64,000 nt of DNA from Opisthorchis felineus (taxonomy: Eukaryota; Platyhelminthes; Trematoda; Opisthorchiida; Opisthorchiidae), in NCBI GenBank assembly GCA_004794785.1, contig SJOL01007527.1:150773-214772 (forward strand), in the 5' to 3' direction. Below the pieces are notes generated by a model, which saw nothing but the letters and a program-made list of their open reading frames with translations, searched no databases and was not told the origin of the DNA. Both the position numbers and the translations under genes were made by a program. Of this stretch, positions 49,501 to 60,680 are shown piece after piece (position 1 is the first letter of the stretch; every line of letters begins with the position of its first letter).

Positions 49501-50104
49501 ACCAGAATGGCTTTACATAGTTAGAAGAACGCCAGAAACATGCGGGCTTCCCAAAATGATACCTTCGAGTGATAAGAGTACGTTTGAAAGGTAGAAATTA
49601 CGGTGGCGCGAAGCAGGGGAAAATTTCAAGGTCCAAAATATATGGGTATACAGGTTCCATAATTGACAGTATTGTGACCGCCTGGTCAAACCGTTACGGT
49701 CATGAGACTGTCTAGGATATAACTCTTTCGGAGAACGTTTGGAAAACAATCCGTAGATTGACCGCTGGGCAACATTTTGCTTTTGACACAAAGACTCCAT
49801 CAGGCGAAGTGACTAGGTTACAAAGTTGGTCGAGTTTTAGAGCAGGAGGATGAATTATCGGGATTCCATTCTACTATCAAGATTAATCAGTGTTGGGTAT
49901 CGACTAAGGAATTTGTTTGTTAGTATGGGAAAGTAGGCTTTAGGACCGACAGGCTAGAAGAAAACATGTAAATCTGAGCAGGGCCTCAAGCTTGATACTT
50001 CCAGTTCGCTCATTGTGAAGATTCTTCCAGCCACAAACCACAGCGTGTGAACTCGGTTTCATCTAAAAACATCTTCCATACACTCGTCAGCTAAGTGCCT
50101 CTTT

Positions 50105-50117
50105 GTCTCTCTCTCTC

Positions 50118-50148
<31 letters not shown>

Positions 50149-50159
50149 ATATATATATA
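50105..50159. repeat. (TC)n-(AT)n compound microsatellite
   Basis: A TC run passes directly into an AT run of about 20 units with one TTT interruption. A frame of repeated I-Y codons drawn on the minus strand here is an artefact. Confidence 0.95.
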
Positions 50160-50437
50160 GGAAGTGAGCATGTGGACCAGCGCGAACCTTATGTGACATT
50201 ACCGAATGTGCGCGGACGTCCATCGACGTATTCGATGTGACAGGGAAATCCGACAGCGGATGGCAACCCACCATACATTACGTATGTAAACCCTGTTTTC
50301 TAGGCTGCTATAAGCATCAGCAGCCTACAATATGATTTTATTAAGATCTTTGCAGTAAGCTCCAAATCCGACACTGCGAAATAAGCCGACAGTGGTCGAA
50401 TCAGTTTATTTTGAGTTCATGGATTTCTGTAGCATAC

Positions 50438-50758
50438 CTAAGGTGAGTCCCTGGCCTCGACGCTTGCCATAAATCGACGCAAAGCATCGTGACCCGTGGT
50501 TGACAAAACAGCTTTTACCGCACTTGGGTTCATTAGAAGACAGTGGACGACTGAGGAATGATGATTTGAATGTACGCGAGTAATAACTTTTCTCCAACTT
50601 GGCGAATTCAATCTAAGAATAATCGCCCTGTGTATGCAGGTCTGCTGGCTCAACGATGCGCGATCCCCAAAGTAAGCTTTGAACCAGAAATTCGAAGGGT
50701 TTCTACAGGGATGTCTGTTTTGTGAGCTGAAGGTAAGCTGAACCAAGCTGCTAGCCAA
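50438..50758 (-). other. Unmatched 106-codon open frame
   Basis: The frame reads plausibly (FWFKAYFGDRASLSQ, SSVVHCLLMNPSAVKAVL, DALRRFMASVEARDSP) but has no recognised motif, and a second register is also open. It lies 200 bp downstream of ATPase exon d in the intron. It could be a repeat-derived frame. Confidence 0.2.
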
Positions 50759-50957
50759 TACTTTCAGAAAGGAAATTACTGCCCCCCTTGAGCAGCTGCG
50801 GGAGATAACTAAATACAGACTAGCTTCTAGATATTTCTTGCCAATTCATTTTGCGTCCGTTTTTACACACAAAATTTATACACTTGGCTTAGGTGAGATC
50901 GTTGCTCGATTGAGTTTCATGTTATGCATACTAAACCGGTAACTATACTGGACTTAC

Positions 50958-51108
50958 CATGGCTGTTGGCGAACCCACACAAATGCTAAAATCTGAAGCG
51001 TGAAGTTTGTCACCAACTGAAGACCCAGAGAAGTCAAAGGAACGGTGGACAGCAGGTGAATACTTGGTGGATCCACAGAAAGATGTGGATACGCTTTGGT
51101 GTACGCAA
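50958..51108 (-). CDS. ATP13A: ATP13A exon d: M6-M7 loop and M7
   Basis: A 151-nt exon, phase 1 in and phase 2 out. The acceptor is tttttctcccag and the donor GTAAGT. It begins AYTKAYPHLSVDPPS, corresponding to the conserved cytosolic loop before 'PP..L(I/L)S', then a hydrophobic span LQLVTNFTLQILAFVW ending in WVRQQPW. The WV(K/R)QQPW motif with its split final Trp codon is diagnostic for P5B pumps. The intron that follows is 9.6 kb. Confidence 0.93.
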
Positions 51109-53024
51109 CTGGGAGAAAAATAGACAGATTGCAGGTAAGGCAGGAATATTGAATATGAAATGAAAACGGTATGCGGTGTGCAAAAACAATAGTGTTTAAT
51201 CAACGTCGGCAGTTTTTCTGGTTCATAGATATATGTATGAAACAACTGATCAAATTCTAGCTACCAGGTATTTTGAACGAGAGGACACAGTTGAATTACA
51301 AGTTTCCAGTAAGGTAGCATCAAGGAGAAAAGCGCTGAAGACCGGTCAAACATAAAGATAAGGATATTGCTACCCAAAAAGAGTGCGTGACTGTCACACA
51401 GATGCATCACGGCTGCAGAGAGTAGCGGGAAAATAAACCCACCTTAATGGCAATAGTGCGGATTTTCGAGCCGACTATCGTATGTATGATCTCGACGAGC
51501 AACTGGTGAGGGTGATCATAGAAATAAACTAAATATCCCTTGAGACGGCGCATAAGAATTACCGAAAGGAAGGAATCACAAGATTTTGAAATGCCTAAGC
51601 AATGACAGACAATGCTTTATGCACTCTTCTAAACTTGTTATATATTGTCTCTCTACGTGACGCTATCGACAACCCTCACGTTTGAATGAATATTGTTTAC
51701 CTTTCACTGTCAGATGGAGGAATTAGAAGCAATTAAGAGTAAACAACACAATATTTCCTGTGTATTAAATTGACAGTGTGAGGGAAGAGTAAGTTTTGTC
51801 AAAATGCCGAGGATTGTTGGTAAGGATACCTTGTATTTTGGACAGTTCAGGTAGTAGCGGTTTATACCATTTGTATTGGTTTTTATTCAGTGGCTCACTG
51901 AACAGTTGAGTTATCAAAACAAGATAACTTTTCTAATTGAGTGTACGTTGTTTCCGCTAAGGTAGTTTTATTTCACGAATAAGCACTGGCTTCACAGAGC
52001 GGATGTGAGCTCACTCCCACATCGTAATTATGTGCGATGGACTGTGAGTGAGCGTTTCCTATGGTGTTGTGCTGCATCGTAAAAACCGGGCGAGAAATAC
52101 ACGTAGGGTGCACACCAAGTTTGACCAGGATTCAGAAGTGTGAGTAGTCAGTTTGCGCAAAAGTAACTCTTCACTGTCCTCAAAGAGTCGCAAGCGGGCC
52201 TAGATAAAAAGACAGCGGTGGTGAATCATGGTTCTTGGAACGTGACAGCAGAAGAATTCCGTCTACGTAATCAGCATTAATTTTCGGTCATATCCTAACA
52301 AACCATCCAAACGAAAGTGCACCGTGGAATTCACACAGGCGATTCGAATTGGAAAATAGCACATTTGGAGGACCCACAAACAGTACACCTTGAGTTTAAC
52401 GACATATTCGAGTCAAGCATTGGAGGTTAACAGGGCCGGGTCAAAAGTTACCAACGGCTAGGTCCGTAGTTCAGATGCACTCCCGAATTTTTCATTGTTG
52501 CTGTGTAGGCTTTCGGAATCTTGCACTGCCGTTTGCCTTGCGCATCCTTCTGCATGCATGGGAACTGTAAGCCAAAACGACATTACAGCTAATCGAAGGC
52601 CGCTGATCGATATTTGCAAACTGTCAATCTGCTGCAAGCACTATTATTATCGCGAGTCTTCAATCCCTACGGGTCATATGCTAACAATTTAGGCGAGGTT
52701 AACTGATCCAATCAACAAGCACCGATCTCCGCACAATTTACTTGGAACGCATCCGATACGGATTTGCGATCGTAATACTCTTTAAATAGAAACCTATCAA
52801 ACTGTGGAAGCACTCAAGTCATGCGAGGACGTGCAAAAGTAAGTAAGCAATACGCGAAATACACTCAATTGCACATTAACTTGGTTGTAATGAGGGGCTC
52901 AACAGAATCTCATCTGAAACTCTCGGTTTTGATACTCTTCAAATGAATGTGATGCACAAAGGCCGCCCCATTCTTTATTTAAGACGACATTCGAGATATC
53001 GCTGTACAGTGTCTAGACGGAACA

Positions 53025-53297
53025 CACCACTCACAAGGTTGCTGAAGCATTTTCGACAGCGTACAAAGGGTTTCGCCCTTCTGGGTGCTCATCGGGTAGC
53101 GCAGTCCCGAATTTCCCTCCACCTCATGTTCTACTCGAATCCAAATTAGATACCACTCGCGAAATACACTCAACTGTAAGCTAATTTGTTCCAGGACACA
53201 ATGCTGACGGTAACCAGGGATGTCCACCTGATGAGCTCCTAGAAAGGTGAAACCGGTCGTGGGTAGTCGAAGAGTTCAACTACCTTATGAGTAGTAT
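53025..53297. repeat. Palindromic (foldback) repeat family, short copy
   Basis: It begins ccactcacaaggttgctgaa and ends ttcaactaccttatgagtag, an imperfect inverted pair. Just inside, gggtttcgcccttctgggtg and gctcatcggg on the left face gatgagctcctagaaaggtg and aaaccggtcgtggg on the right in inverted order. The centre carries acactcaactgtaagctaat, matching the other copies. This copy looks nearly complete but has a short inner stem. It lies in the intron between ATPase exons c and d. Confidence 0.75.
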
Positions 53298-53929
53298 GTT
53301 CCCTCCATTTTTGGAGGGATGATGATTACTTTGCAGCATAAATAATAAAAATGAAAAAAAGACGCACTCAACCAAGTCAGTCAATGACAGCCTTGTTATC
53401 GGACTATTTATTTGAAAGAGGATTGACAACATCAGTGGCACCATTGAGTCAGATGTAAACCTGCAAAAATGTGAGGGAGACGCCGTCTAAACTGTGGCTT
53501 TTTCCCTTGCACACATGCTTCAACAAAACTCATAAGATTTTCAGGGTAATTTTAAAGTGCTGCGTAGTAGCGGGATTTTGAAAGCTGAATATGTTCTGTG
53601 GGTAGTATTTTACCATGATGACCAAAGGTCCGAAATAAAAGTGCGCTAACATAAGCAGCAACAACAGCTAAAGAAAGGAACTGATGTTTAAAGTAAGATT
53701 TTGCCAAATTCGAATAATGCCTGAATTAGTGCTTTCGAAATGGTAATAAAATGGCTGTGTAGAGGAAGTTGAAAAACGCACTAGAACTTGGGAAGCACTT
53801 CCAACATTGCTGAGAAAACGGTGTGATTAACGGTCCAGATGCATCCCTATTCCATTCCGAAAATAAGAAAGACATGAATATCAAATTGCACTTAATACAA
53901 AGTTTAATTCCCAAAAATTTAAGACTCAC

Positions 53930-54002
53930 ACGTAATACCCAGTGGAGTAATTAGAAACAGATCCATATAGAGAAACTGGCCATTGGTTACTTTGCAACCA
54001 AC
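53930..54002 (-). CDS. ATP13A: ATP13A exon c: short exon encoding M6
   Basis: A 73-nt exon, phase 0 in and phase 1 out. The acceptor is gtacag and the donor GTGAGT. It reads KVTNGQFLYMDLFLITPLGIT, matching the P5B M6 pattern 'N..D.QFL(Y/F)IDL....' in which the Asp lies in the membrane transport site. It is too short to appear as an open frame of its own. It was found by matching phase and motif between exons b and d. The joined codon at its 3' junction is TTT (Phe), giving ITF followed by AYTK, as expected for the family. Confidence 0.9.
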
Positions 54003-56455
54003 CTGTACACAAGTAATGAAGAGAAAGAAGTTAAAATGGATGCACCTTTAAAAATGAGTCGAAACAGCATTCAACAGGAAAGTGTCTGTTGTTATAAGTA
54101 CTGTGAACCAGGTCTGGACCTGCACTAAATCGGCGAAGACAACCCACTTCGCCACACCTAGCGGGCGAAATGAATTCGATAACGCAACTGTAGTTCGCAA
54201 ACTATTCGTAATTTGATTGTTCTAATCATATCCGGGTAGCATTCGAGTGATTCCTGCCCGATTCCGGGAATATTCTACTGCAAAAGACTACACAATAAAA
54301 AAGTTCCCCTTGAAGGTGTTCTTTAGATGACAGCTTCATACAAACAGAGACGCCGTACTTTCAGTGTTAATCGTCGACGATTGGCACGGCCACTTCACTT
54401 TGCCGGTGCTCCTCGTTGGCTAAAATCTAAATGCTACAACACCTCAGACATTTCAGTGGGTAACTTAAGCTTACGTTTGCCTTACATGGAGCAAAACTAG
54501 GGTGTTGAGCATTTGGCCAATGAAAACGACATTTCGGCCAAGTGTGAGAGAGGTGAGAAAACTCCTGAAAGTATAGGGAACCACATATTATTTGATCGGA
54601 TGTCAATGCATTTTGAGAACTTACCGATTGAGTGGAATAGTAAAAGTCAACACTTGTTTGAGGGGGAATTGATGAATCATCAAACATTTGTCATACCTGA
54701 TTGCCAAAAGTTGGGGCAATAGGTTTGTTGACTCAATATAAAACTGGCTGAACAGAAATACCACGCTTCAAAAATGTTTTTATTGAGAGAAGTAATCCCG
54801 GGGTGGAGAACACTGCCATCTTGATCCTCTGTTGAAGTGATCTGCAAACAATGCAGACGGCACGCGACAAAACAGCACGCTGGCTCAATGAATGTTTGCG
54901 CAGCGTTTTTTGGTGGTTTAACCGAATCTAAATGGGCCCGAACATCACTCCATTGCATTCCATGTCAGATCCATTACAATGTAATCAGGGTAACTATGCA
55001 TTTCAACGGATCGATGTGCCGATTGATGCATCTCATAAAATAAACGTGACGTATATGCCGAAGTGTCGAGTTCCATAGATCGTAGCCTGTGCTTAATCAA
55101 CATAGGAACGCTATCGAGAGCTCGTGGAAAGCAAGTCAAAAACACATGTGGCTCGATCAGAAACCGTTCTGCAGCCATTCGGAAACCCGAAGATATTTGT
55201 TCGGAAAACGAAGAACTGAAGTAGATCCGCTGAAATCACTTTTAAACGGTATGCCAACTAGTGTTTTATACAGCGCGTCAACTATGGAGGAACTATTTTC
55301 TCCTAAACAAGATAGAATGACTCCCAATTTATATGTTGCATCACCTCTGTGACAACCCTGTACTTGTTTTGCTCAAATAATTTATTCTCCAAAGCTTCAT
55401 TTCTAGAACACGTTCTATAAAAGTCAGTTTTATGTCCCAAAAGTGATGGATTATTCACAAAAATTCAAGCGGCCATATAAGTAATTCGCGCATTGTGGGC
55501 CGGAAATTCAGTAGTCGTTTTCATCCATCAACTACTATACATGAACTGTGAGAAGAAACTACGTATCAACAAATTCAATATGGGACATTCAAATGAGAGA
55601 TCCTTGTTGGGGAGTGACACACATCGGAATACGGTTCATCACGTATGGATTCAAAAACGGGTCATAAGGAAGATGATAAGGCAGTGCAGCGGATCAAAAT
55701 TACCCTGTCCTCACTAACCAGCTCTGAGTGGATACATAAATAAATACTCACGGTGGCAACAGTGCCCAGAAAGGGGATTTTATCACGTTTCAATTCATGT
55801 GGTCTTGAGCTCCTTCTGTCAATTAAGTACTTCGGACTCGTTATTTGCAAACCCATACACACCCTGCTGCTAAAGTGGACCTACAGTGATGGGAACATTA
55901 CGAAATAGGGGATTAATATGCAAGATAGGTAAGCTCCGCATCATATATGATTTTACACCGTACTCCATGTATAAAAACTCGGCTCAGTACTAAACTAACA
56001 TGAGCACTTTAAGGCCCTGACACTGACGAATACTCAATCTCATTACAGCTAAAAACGAAAAATCAATGGCCAGGGTAATCCCGTGGACAACACCACGCCC
56101 GACGACCCCGGGACCAACCCGCATACCGGAATAGAGTGCACGGCAGTGTGATTCTTGACGCTTAAACTGAGTGGTATGCAATAGTCCATGAACACTGTAC
56201 CCAAGGCTAACGTCGGTAAAATGGGGCCGAAACAGACATTCCAAAATACAGGAAAAACATGGTAGAATGCCGCAAATAGCCTGTTAGGTGCGAATTCACC
56301 ATGCTTTGCAAGGATGTGAGAGCAAAAAGAAGCTTTAATTTGCAAGATTCGTTCGTAGGTACATTTGACCAACTGTCAGTCCATATGTGAGTGTACCTGG
56401 TTGAACGGCGTACGCATGGAGAATATGGCTGGCGGGAACATGAAGAAACACTTAC
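54003..56455 (-). other. 2.45-kb intron of the ATP13A gene
   Basis: Several short frames are open in both strands between 54427 and 55352, without a recognisable protein. No exon of the ATPase is missing here, because exons b and c join in phase and in family order. Confidence 0.6.
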
Positions 56456-56785
56456 CACATACAAAATGATGGTCATGAAAAATTGGACGAGGGAGTAGCC
56501 CGACATGAATTTGAAGATTCCGAAGTTCGTGACCAAAGCACAACGACCCTCTCGTATCAATGCTGGTACGCATGTGATGTTCTGTTGTTTCGATGTGAAG
56601 GGACTCGCAACACTCGCCTCAGCTTCACTCAGTGAGACTCCCGCATGTGCAGTTTTCAGTGCACCACAATCGTTCGCTCCATCACCGCACATGGCAACGA
56701 AGTAGCCTACAGATTGCAACGTCTCGATTAGTTGTGTTTTCTGGTCTGGAGAGAATCGTGCAAATACCGTCCCTTTGACGACCAG
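56456..56785 (-). CDS. ATP13A: ATP13A exon b: GDGANDC hinge and start of M5
   Basis: One hundred and ten codons, phase 0 to phase 0. The acceptor is tttttgtag and the donor GTAAGT. The reading starts [16 protein letters not shown] and continues through [43 protein letters not shown] and [20 protein letters not shown] (residues 114-120 of the assembled fragment) is the magnesium-coordinating hinge of all P-type ATPases. [11 protein letters not shown] and IREGR..LVT are specific to P5 pumps. The segment [18 protein letters not shown] starts M5. All catalytic residues visible in this part are intact, so nothing here suggests a pseudogene. This is the most certain exon in the window. Confidence 0.96.
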
Positions 56786-57183
56786 CTACAAAAAATCAAA
56801 CAGACAGGGGGGGAAGTAGTAAATTTCATTGTGTAATTAATTGGTTATTAAACAGTTTGTTGCCAAGTACTCATTCTTCTTCTAAATTAATCACACGGGG
56901 ATCAGAAGAACAATCAACTCAGAACAATTTAAAAGCCAGTGGAACAAGTGAGTCAGTACAACATGTATTTGCAGAACTACTGTTCGCCAAATATAATCGA
57001 CCTTGTAATCTAACCTAGTTTGCATGAAATCAAAGAAACTAAAACAACCTGGCTAGATGGATATCCAGATAGCAAGCTGAATAGGTACAGAAACAAGGAA
57101 TTTAGCTGACTGTCAGGTGACAATTATGGTGGTGAAAGCGTCATTAGGAGAACAGAAAGCATGGACCACATAGGATGATTATG

Positions 57184-57225
57184 GATATATAATAATATAT
57201 AATGATATATAATGATATACAATGA
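57184..57225. repeat. Imperfect short tandem repeat (atatataatg units)
   Basis: Four to five copies of a 10-11 bp unit related to atatataatg in the 539-bp intron between ATPase exons a and b. Confidence 0.75.
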
Positions 57226-57324
57226 TTCGGTCGTAGAATTTAAAGGACGCTTGTCACCTTTGAAAATTATGTCAACTTATAATGTAGGTTCTGAGCCAAG
57301 GCTGGGTTGTACACGCAGACTTAC

Positions 57325-57564
57325 TTTGGGGATCAGCCAAGGATAGTGTTCTTTAATGGTGCTCCATGTTTTTCCTGAGATGGCAAGATGAAAATCCGGT
57401 CGGTCAATCATGCGGATATTTACCCGTGGAACTGGAGGGACCAGTAGATTTGGACCCTTTCGGAACCCAACTTTACTTTTACGATGTTGGTCGCCAGAAA
57501 CGGGGGTATCAGTTACGAAATGAACACTTCTGACGGGAGCGCATGCCTGGGAGTCGAATTCCGG
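57325..57564 (-). CDS. ATP13A: ATP13A exon a: variable P-domain insert and HLAISGK segment
   Basis: Eighty codons, phase 0 at both ends. The acceptor is a pyrimidine tract ending in ctcag and the donor is GTAAGT. The second half reads FHLAISGKTWSTIKEHYPWL, the counterpart of the P5B stretch in which a conserved 'FAV(T/N)G..F..I..HF..L(V/L)PK' precedes GTVFAR. The first half is the poorly conserved spacer that follows the TGDN...CGM region in vertebrate members. It contains HFVTDTP and a basic patch HRKSK. The exon is identified by its second half and by its in-phase join to the next exon. The exon upstream of it was not found in this window. Confidence 0.9.
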
Positions 57565-59168
57565 CTGAGTTACACTTGGATAAATGAAAAAAAGATTAGA
57601 TTATCAGTATTTGAAACAGAAAGACCGGCAGGTTTAGGCGCAACGACTGGGTTCTATCATAGTGCGACGGTTTGCGGACATGACCAACACACCGAACTAT
57701 ACTGAGGTACGTCCACACATCATCCGAGGTCTCAACAAGCAGACTCAACAAGGGATGGACATGTAATAAAAATATCTGACCCACCAGCTCTCAAACGACT
57801 ACTGGAGCAACAGCGAATTTGGGGTTCGGTAAGGTCACCCAAAATCCCGAAAGCGAGTTTCACGAACTTACACTGACCCCACCACAACGCCCTGTGTGGC
57901 GCTGACGTCTTGAAAGGTTGCTGAGGAACTGGACCGGTGTTGTCAACCTAGACGTAGGGCAATTGGTTGAAAATATAACATACCGTATATGTTGATAAAA
58001 TCCTAACTGTATCTTATTCTGTGGCGATCTAACCGTTCGTGGGCAGCAAAAGCACTGGACGTCTGTGAAGCCGACTCATCCTGCTACAGGAGACGGTCGC
58101 CACCAAGTAACTGGCCTTCGGAATGTGGACTAGAAGAGGTATCGTAATTTATCCCTAAATTTGGGTTGCTGTGGTAGTCCTATGGCGACTGCCGCAAGCT
58201 TTTGAACCGAGGATGGCAGGTGATAACCCTGACCGTCTGCTTTCAGTGTTTCAGCTCACTGGCAGTATCCCAGCGAACCTGCAAACGTAAATAATAGCAG
58301 ATTTACCACATTATCAAGTCCATCTTTGGGGAACGAGAAAAGTGGCCTATGTCCACTGAAGGTCCTCACATAAAGAGAACCGGTTTACTTGTGAACTGTG
58401 CACCTGTACTATTACTTTGCTTAGGATTGTTCCCATTATGATTCAGTTACATACATTCCCACGGCTAAATAATGATAATAATAACAATAACAAATGTACG
58501 CTTCGTATAAAGAGCGTCTCTTTCGAGTTCTGGCTTGTCACGAACATCTCACATTCACAGTCAGACGAAGATGTAAAGAAGCACCAGCCTAAACTGCATT
58601 AGTCGTCACTTTCTTCTTTAGGCCGATGTTTTACTGGGTTCTGATGGGACCTATCACCTAGTTGATATATCTTGACACAAGTCCGGCTGGTTTTCAACCC
58701 CGTTGAGATAGCTTGAACTGATTCATAGGTTCTCGCCCACCGCAATGATTGTTAGTAACTTTTCCGGTGAAAAAGAAACCGGGCTGTCATTGCGATTTGT
58801 GGACAACTACAAACATTATTTATAAGTTTCGTACGCCTTACACCACACATTCCTCAGGTGCACATGCCTAGTATATGAAAAGTGTCAACTTCAAGATCTT
58901 CTAGTTGTACTGTATCTCTGACATAAACAAGTTATGTAAAATGGCCAAGACAGCTGGCTGCGTGGACGGCCTGAATTTAGCGCAGACTGTTGGGCACTAT
59001 GGGAATATCAAGTCGAGGGGTCAAAACCTGCGTCAGCCTGTTATAGGCAGCCATAGGTTAGTGAAGCCAGGTTTTCAAGTTATCTTTCGACCTCCAAGTA
59101 AACACACTCGACCAAGAACTGCCTCAGTTACGATTCGGAAACTTGACAACCCCGTTGTCTGCCCCTAC
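57565..59168. other. No exon recognised upstream of ATPase exon a
   Basis: I looked on the minus strand for the expected TGDN..TA..VA..C.M segment and did not find it. Frames here are short. The missing exon is probably beyond 64000 or in a short exon I could not recognise. Confidence 0.5.
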
Positions 59169-59387
59169 CTTACACCGCCCACCAGTCACTGTATCTCTGA
59201 TCATGTTCAAATCAATCCGGGGCAGCAGTGCCTGCACACGCGGATCTTGCAACGCTAGAATTATAACAAAACGTGTAGCAAAGATATCGTACACTGGTGT
59301 GTTTGCTACAAGCGGATAATGAACTGGCGCATTGACACGACAGGTTTCGATGTAAGCAGGCCAAAGCTGTCTCTCGACGAATGCGTC
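59169..59387 (-). CDS. Unidentified internal exon candidate, 73 codons
   Basis: A 219-nt minus-strand stretch between a good acceptor (cgacttctgtttctgtag) and an AAG|GTAGGG donor, phase 0 at both ends. It reads DAFVERQLWPAYIETCRVNA, then PVHYPLVANTPVYDIF and FVIILALQDPRVQALLPRID. It is rich in conserved-looking W, P, Y and H residues and looks like real coding sequence. I cannot name the family, and it does not match the P5B segment expected upstream of exon a, although the phase would allow a join. It may belong to a nested or neighbouring gene on the same strand. Confidence 0.5.
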
Positions 59388-60099
59388 CTACAGAAACAGA
59401 AGTCGCAGTAGGGTCAACCAACTCATGCATTCAAATTGGTGTCATAAGCACATAATGAATAGAGGTTGGGAATGGAAGACTATCCGACCTTTGGACCGAA
59501 AGTTCAGCCCGCACATCATACACCTAATGAGTACTCTAGAAATTCTGAGATAGGACAGTGGTTAGAGTGCATAAAATAGCTACTCGTACGATGGACTTCA
59601 ATTACTGGTACTCGTTACTAACGTGTTCCGTTTTTCTGGGAAGAAGTCATCTAACAAACAGAGGGTTGATCTTTGTACAGAAGCAGTCTTGATGAGGAAA
59701 GGCTTCAACGGAAAGCATCGGGAATCGTAAAATAATCCTTGAGGGAGTATGCTTTGTGGTGAATGACTAACTACACGCCACATGAACAATCGCGTTATGA
59801 TATTAGATGGGTTGCCTTGTTCACCGCACACCTACAACAACTGATTCATCCCAATTATCATCATTTATACCCCTTAACCCCTGTTACACCCCCCACTTTA
59901 TAACTGCCCTTCTACGTATCCAAGCCATAGATTATTACTTGGGAAAGTGACTGACGGTGCGTCACTATATATATCTAATTCGCGTTCCGTTTCCAGGCCT
60001 TAGACTTATATTTTTATTTCGACCTTGCAAGTTGCAGCTCTTAGGTAAACAAACCCAAAAACTGCTCCTGAGAGATCCTTTATCGACCAGCACTTGCTG

Positions 60100-60290
60100 C
60101 ATTTCTGAAATCCGCGTACAGGACATAGGGGGTTTCGAACCTGCGACAACCCTGGCTAATAATATGAACACAACCGTTGGGCCGCGAGCGGTTGAAGAGC
60201 AGTGTGATTAACTCACACTAAGACAGAATATATCCACGCTCATCCTCCAGTCACAGAAACTGTATTGACTGGTTCCTCAGGTGACGACTT
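60100..60290 (-). repeat. SINE-like repeat family 2, copy 2 (inverted)
   Basis: Read on the minus strand it has cgtcacctgaggaaccagtc, then gttaatcacactgctcttca, then a tRNA-like head with cgcaggttcgaaacc (B box). The first two pieces match 60426-60450 and 60510-60525 on the plus strand. It stands in inverted orientation about 130 bp from copy 3, and the pair could fold back in RNA. Confidence 0.6.
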
Positions 60291-60421
60291 CTCGGACGGA
60301 AGTTTCCACTTATCTAGTGAAATTATTCTGTCTAAGTTACCTAAAGATTAGTAGGGGTGTGAGAAAATATGGAAATTTTCCATTGACGTTTTGTCCTGCA
60401 AATGAAGAATCTATTAAGAGA

Positions 60422-60680
60422 AGGGGTCACCCGAGGAGCCAGTCAACAGATGACCACGTGACGTGATTTCCGTACTTGAGGGAGAAGTGATGTATCCTTT
60501 CTGAGTGTGTTAATCACAATGCTGATCAGCCGCTTGTCGAGCGATAGGCGTTCAAACTACTAGCCCGGGAGGCTGCGGGTTCCAAACTCCCCGGAGTTTG
60601 GTGGGATGCGCACCGCTGATGATTCCCATTAAGGATGAAACAGGTGCGCGGTGCTCCCCAGTTTTTCGGCATAGATTGGC
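60422..60680 (+). repeat. SINE-like repeat family 2, copy 3
   Basis: The order is cacccgaggagccagtc, gaccacgtgacgtgatttcc, gtgttaatcacaatgctgat, then a tRNA-like segment tactagcccgggaggctgcg with gggttcc, then atgcgcaccgctgatgattc and gatgaaacaggtgcgcggtg. It shares the 3' half closely with the copy at 40650-40860. The internal boxes suggest a tRNA-derived pol III promoter. Confidence 0.7.

Larger units (their letters stand above)
41342..50957 (-). other. 9.6-kb intron of the ATP13A gene
   Basis: This intron contains a possible tRNA-like SINE at 43.26 kb, an exon-like frame on the plus strand at 45.08-45.29 kb, a scrap of the palindromic repeat at 46.54 kb, an AT microsatellite at 50.1 kb and an unmatched 106-codon minus frame at 50438-50758. 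The rest holds short frames without motifs. Confidence 0.7.
18468..57564 (-). other. ATP13A: P5B-type ATPase gene (ATP13A family), 3' half, nine exons
   Basis: This is the span of a split gene whose nine exons encode the C-terminal 587 residues of a P5B ATPase. Known for the family: members sit in lysosomal or late endosomal membranes, form an aspartyl-phosphate during ATP hydrolysis, and export polyamines or cations to the cytosol. Seen here: the end of the P domain with GTVFAR, SPDQK and GDGANDC, then six hydrophobic spans in the order and spacing of P5B M5-M10, including FLYMDL, WVRQQPW, NYENTAVF and a final FLICYLLE span. Exon phases agree at all eight junctions (1764 nt in total). Intron lengths are 539, 2453, 2821, 9616, 992, 17858, 576 and 2478 bp. 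The 5' exons with the DKTGT phosphorylation site are not in view and should lie beyond 64000. P5A (ATP13A1) is less likely because the NYENT and QQPW motifs are P5B-like. The exact paralogue cannot be named. Confidence 0.93.

Noticed and set aside
56049..56372. 107-codon minus-strand frame directly after ATPase exon b
   Set aside because: It lies in the intron beyond a consensus donor. The family-expected continuation (QFLYMDL) is found in exon c at 53930-54002 instead.
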